From: a virus
DNA length: 26,874 bases
Virus record (IMG/VR): IMGVR_UViG_3300030491_000222
Span: 1 to 26,874 of that record
Direction: 5' to 3' (one strand)
Positions 23,670 through 26,874 of this stretch are shown here, in pieces (within the stretch, counting starts at the first letter, position 1; every line of letters starts with the position of its first letter). The position numbers were made by a program, and so were the translations under genes. The notes under the pieces were generated by a model. It did no database searches. It had not been told where the DNA came from and worked only from the letters and a program-made list of their open reading frames with translations.

Positions 23670-26600
23670 TGACCGACGAGACCGGCCACACCGCCGATAC
23701 GTCCCCCTCGGGTTCGACCCTCGACGTCGACGAGGCCGTGCGCATGCTGGGCGACCGGATCGCCCTCATCAAGGCGCACGTCCTGGGCGGCGACGCGGGC
23801 CGCGTCGCCGACTCGAACGCGATGCCCTGGGCGGACGCCGAGCAGCGCGAGCAGGTGTTCGCCGGCATGGGCGTGGTCACGCCGCCGTACGACCCCGAGA
23901 CGCTGGCCATCCTGTTCGAGAACTCGTCGTCGCTCCGCCAGAACGTCGACGCCTACGTCACCAACATCGACGCGTTCGGCCACCGCTTCGAGCCGGTCAT
24001 TGACCTCGACGCGAGCGATGCGGACCACCGGATCGCCAACGCGCTGTTCGTGGAGCGCCAGCGCAAGAAGTCCGCCCCCCGGTTCCGCGATGACCCGAAG
24101 GTCCAGGCGCTCGCGAACACGCCGACACCCGACGAGGTCGCGGCGAAAAAGGCCGAGGTCACCGAGCACATGCGGCTCGAGAAGTCCCGGCTCGAGACCT
24201 TCTTCGAGTTCGCGTGCATCGACCTGTCGTTCGTAACGCTGCGGCGGCGCACGCGGCAGGACCTCGAGATGATGGGCAACGGCTACTGGGAGGTCTTGCG
24301 CGACGGCGGCGGCGAGCTCGCGCAGTTCGTGTACCTGCCCGGCTTCACGATGCGGCTCCTGCCGCTCGACGCCGAGCTCGTCGAGGACGACCTGAACATC
24401 AAGGTCTCCGAGCTGTCGTTCGACACGATGAAGGTGCGGAGGCGGTTCCGGCGCTACGTCCAGGTGTTCGAGCAGCAGGTCGTGTTCTTCAAGGAGTTCG
24501 GCGACCCGCGGTGCATCTCGCGCAAGTCGGGGCGGGCGTACGCGTCGATCGACGAGCTCGTCGCTGCCGACCCCGACGACGGGCCGGCGACGGAGGTCCT
24601 CCACTTCAAGATCCACAACGCGCGGTCGGCGTACGGCATCCCGCGGTGGATTGGCAACCTGCTCGCGGTGCTCGGCTCGCGGCAGGCTGAGGAGGTGAAC
24701 TACCTGTACTTCGAAAACAAAAGTGTACCACCACTTGCATTGCTCGTCTCTGGTGGTCGGCTATCTGCCCAGTCGATCCCGCGCATCGAGAGCTACATCG
24801 AGAACAACATCAAGGGGAAGCGGAACTTTCATCGCGTGCTCGTGATCGAAGCCGAGTCGTCGAGCGGCGGCAGTAATCACGAGCACACCGGGCGGATGCG
24901 GATTGAGCTGAAGCCGCTCACCAACGCGCAGCAGTCGGATGCAACGCACCTTGCCTACGACGAGCGTAACCACGACAAGGTCGGTCAGTCGTTTCGACTG
25001 CCACGCTTACTCCGCGGAGACATTCGAGATTTTAATCGGTCGTGTTACTCGGCAGACACCGAGACGCTGACCGAGAACGGCTGGAAACTTCATCAGGAGA
25101 TCGCAGAGGACGAGCGTATCGCGGTGTACGATCCCGAGCGCGACGAGCTCCGGTTCGAAGTTCCGGTGAGCAAGCACGTGTCGTTCGTTCGCGAGGACCT
25201 GATTCGTTTCGTTGGCAAGCATACGGACGTGCTCGTCACACGTGATCACAAGATGCTTGTCCGATGCCCGGATCGGTCCTGGACGATAGAGCCCGCCGAA
25301 GAGACCGCCCGTCGACGCGTGTTCGAGTTCATCTGCGTGCCGGGGACCGATGCTGCCGGAGAGGAGCTGATCGACCTCACCCTTCCCAAGGTCTGCAAGA
25401 TCGAACGCGGGCACCGGCATGAGCCGATCCGAGGCGATCTCTGGATCGAGTTCCTCGGCTACTTCATGTCCGACGGAGGGCTGCTCGAGACCGACCACCC
25501 GACAGCGCCCTACCTCGTGTTCGTTCGCCAGAAGAAGCGGCCGTACCGGACTCGTATGCAGACCTGCCTCGAGCTCATTGGCTGGAAGTTCTCCACCCAG
25601 ATCAAAGAGGACGGCACGCACGTGTTCTGCATCTCGAACCGCTGCCTGCGCGATTGGCTCGTGACCCACTGTGGTGGGCGGAGCGCGGGACGGCATCTGC
25701 CGTGGTCCTACGTCACCGGGCTTCCGGTTCGCCAGCTCCGGATTTTGTTTCGCGCGATGATGGACGGTGACGGAACACGCACCGCGAACCTGCGAGGTGG
25801 CAGCTACTACACCGCGTCCTCCGTACTGGCCGGTCAAGTGCAAGCCATGTGTTTGCGGCTCGGGTACCGCGCTCATTACCGGTGGGTAGCGCAAACCGGT
25901 GTATTTCGAGTTCAGCACGTCGAGCGTTGGAGCACGATCATGACGAGCGCTCGACACGTTGAGGTCGTTCCGTACGAGGGCGAGGTCTACTGCTACTTCT
26001 GCCCCGGCGCCGGGTTCTTTGTCACCCGCCGCAACGGCAAGGTTGCCATCCAGGGCAACACCGGCGACGCGGCGCTCATGTTCGCCGAGATGCAAGTGTT
26101 TCAGCCCGAGCGCGAGGAATTCGATTTTGTCATCAACCGCAAGATTCTCGCCGACATGGGCATTCGGTTCTGGCGATTTCGATCGAACTCCCCCGTCACG
26201 CGCGACCCGGCCGCGATGGCGGAGATCGTCCGCAGCCTCACCAACGCAAACATCCTCACGCCCGAGGAAGGCCGGCTACTCGCGAGCGACGTGTTCAATC
26301 GCGAGTTCAAGAAGATCTCCGCCGCGTGGGTCAAGCAGCCCGTCGCGCTGACCTTGGCCGGCATCGCCGCCGCGCCCGAGCCCGAGAGCACGCTGGCCGG
26401 GCCCGACGTCCAGAAGGGCGACACGACGACGGGCGACCTGGCCGCTGCGGGCGGCATCCGCGCACCCGCCCAGGGCCAGGGCCCAGGCGGACGTCGGCGC
26501 CGCGGCACGCCGGACCTCGTCGACGAGGCGGCACGACTGATCGCGATCCGCAACGCGTTGCGCGACGCCGAGGGCCGCGAGGCCCAGCGCGCATTCGAGA

Positions 26601-26701
26601 GCGACAAGCGCGCCGAGCTCGAGCTCGAGCGCGAGGTCATCAAGGTGCCAGCCGACGAGCTGGCCAGCTGGTTCGAACCCGAAAGCACACCGTCCCCATG
26701 A
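23669..26701 (+). CDS. Phage portal protein (PBSX-type), intein-containing
   Basis: A 1010-residue precursor; without its 339-residue intein it is about 671 residues. Portal features: early LAILFENSSSLRQNVDAYVTNIDAFGHRFE, the wing/stem part FACIDLSFVTLRRRTRQDLEMMGNGYWEVLRDGGG, VLHFKIHNARSAYGIPRWIGNLLAVLGSRQAEEVNYLYFEN, and SFRLPRLLRGDIRDFNRS, the PBSX-family signature just where the intein is inserted, continuing TGDAALMFAEMQVFQPEREEFDFVINRK. The C-terminal 100 residues are a Gly/Ala-rich then charged tail. The portal forms the dodecameric channel at the capsid vertex that docks TerL. Coupled to the genes on both sides by overlaps. From about 24713 to the intein the codons become A/T-richer than the first kilobase. 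Confidence 0.92.
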   Translation: MTDETGHTADTSPSGSTLDVDEAVRMLGDRIALIKAHVLGGDAGRVADSNAMPWADAEQREQVFAGMGVVTPPYDPETLAILFENSSSLRQNVDAYVTNIDAFGHRFEPVIDLDASDADHRIANALFVERQRKKSAPRFRDDPKVQALANTPTPDEVAAKKAEVTEHMRLEKSRLETFFEFACIDLSFVTLRRRTRQDLEMMGNGYWEVLRDGGGELAQFVYLPGFTMRLLPLDAELVEDDLNIKVSELSFDTMKVRRRFRRYVQVFEQQVVFFKEFGDPRCISRKSGRAYASIDELVAADPDDGPATEVLHFKIHNARSAYGIPRWIGNLLAVLGSRQAEEVNYLYFENKSVPPLALLVSGGRLSAQSIPRIESYIENNIKGKRNFHRVLVIEAESSSGGSNHEHTGRMRIELKPLTNAQQSDATHLAYDERNHDKVGQSFRLPRLLRGDIRDFNRSCYSADTETLTENGWKLHQEIAEDERIAVYDPERDELRFEVPVSKHVSFVREDLIRFVGKHTDVLVTRDHKMLVRCPDRSWTIEPAEETARRRVFEFICVPGTDAAGEELIDLTLPKVCKIERGHRHEPIRGDLWIEFLGYFMSDGGLLETDHPTAPYLVFVRQKKRPYRTRMQTCLELIGWKFSTQIKEDGTHVFCISNRCLRDWLVTHCGGRSAGRHLPWSYVTGLPVRQLRILFRAMMDGDGTRTANLRGGSYYTASSVLAGQVQAMCLRLGYRAHYRWVAQTGVFRVQHVERWSTIMTSARHVEVVPYEGEVYCYFCPGAGFFVTRRNGKVAIQGNTGDAALMFAEMQVFQPEREEFDFVINRKILADMGIRFWRFRSNSPVTRDPAAMAEIVRSLTNANILTPEEGRLLASDVFNREFKKISAAWVKQPVALTLAGIAAAPEPESTLAGPDVQKGDTTTGDLAAAGGIRAPAQGQGPGGRRRRGTPDLVDEAARLIAIRNALRDAEGREAQRAFESDKRAELELEREVIKVPADELASWFEPESTPSP
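25043..26059 (+). other. Intein in the portal protein with intact-looking LAGLIDADG endonuclease
   Basis: In-frame 339-residue insertion between host S458 and T798. It begins CYSADTETLTENGW (block A, Cys nucleophile), has block B TRDHKML, two LAGLIDADG-like motifs (FLGYFMSDGG and LFRAMMDGDG) each ending in the catalytic-position Asp, block F YCYFCPGAGFFVTRRNGKVA, and ends IQGN with Thr as +1. The penultimate residue is Gly instead of His. Its GC and G/C-ending codon share are visibly lower than the host, in contrast to the helicase intein, pointing to more recent arrival and a possibly active homing endonuclease. Confidence 0.95.
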
Positions 26702-26874
26702 GCCCCATGAGAGAGCGTCCCCATCACCTGCATCCCTCCCTCGACACCGTGCGCGTCGCGCTGGTCTATCGCGACGTCACCGGCGTCGGGGTGTCTCACG
26801 TCGGCCTCGGCGTCAGCGCCGCGTACACCGCGAAGACCTTGCGGCAGCACGGCCTGTGGGCCGAGGTCTGGCCG
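26698..26874 (+). CDS. Start of a further phage gene, cut by the window end
   Basis: ATG at 26698 overlaps the portal stop (ATGA); a second in-frame ATG is at 26707. Fifty-nine codons remain open to the window edge. After a short His/Pro-rich start, TVRVALVYRDVTGVGVSHVG, then LGVSAAYTAKTLRQHGLWAEVWP, looks like the first beta-alpha unit of a Rossmann-like domain, as at the start of GT-B glycosyltransferase-like proteins. Too little is visible to assign a function. Confidence 0.6.
   Translation, partial: MSPMRERPHHLHPSLDTVRVALVYRDVTGVGVSHVGLGVSAAYTAKTLRQHGLWAEVWP

Overview
The window is high-GC DNA that reads as a temperate-phage or phage-plasmid genome segment in a GC-rich proteobacterial or myxobacterial-type host. 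The host guess is inference from base composition, G/C-ending codons and Ala/Pro-rich tails; no host marker gene is present. There is no tRNA, rRNA or CRISPR array.

Left edge (1-2605, minus strand): a tightly coupled three-gene cassette of a DUF2924 protein, a large serine recombinase and a ParB/KorB-type HTH protein, with ATGA overlaps. About 1 kb without a convincing gene follows. Next come a 27-codon ORF coupled to an unrecognised 443-aa protein (3621-5032) and a regulatory-looking, partly AT-rich stretch that ends in a 21-bp palindrome (5688-5708).

Replication/recombination module (5754-17303, plus strand): a Com-like zinc-finger protein, a sigma/HTH-like protein that begins with TTG and lacks a sensible stop, a protein with a duplicated domain and hexapeptide repeats, an unknown protein, a Sak4-like RecA-fold annealase, a DUF669 protein with an SSB-like tail, an ERCC4-type nuclease, a RecD2-like helicase split by a 442-residue intein, an AEP primase fused to an AAA+ helicase, and an unknown protein. 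From Sak4 to the primase every junction is an overlap, so the set looks like one replisome/recombination operon.

Intergenic control region (17304-19036): three unrelated short-repeat families lie side by side. They are five copies of a GTGA-N7-TCAC operator-like site, at least eight copies of CGGCACCT in both orientations, and six copies of GTACTGATAGCAATGA directly before the small terminase gene. I read this as a candidate replication origin plus repressor and packaging/regulatory sites; that is inference.

Packaging/structural module (19037-26874): small terminase, then a catalytic-core-only tyrosine recombinase on the opposite strand with its own hairpin, large terminase, a DUF2292/YezD-like small protein, a strong intrinsic terminator, two small proteins (one a likely beta-sandwich virion protein), a portal protein interrupted by a second intein with an intact-looking LAGLIDADG endonuclease, and the first 59 codons of a further gene. 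The most notable signals are the two inteins of different apparent age, an apparent co-conversion tract around the portal intein, and the three-family repeat region.
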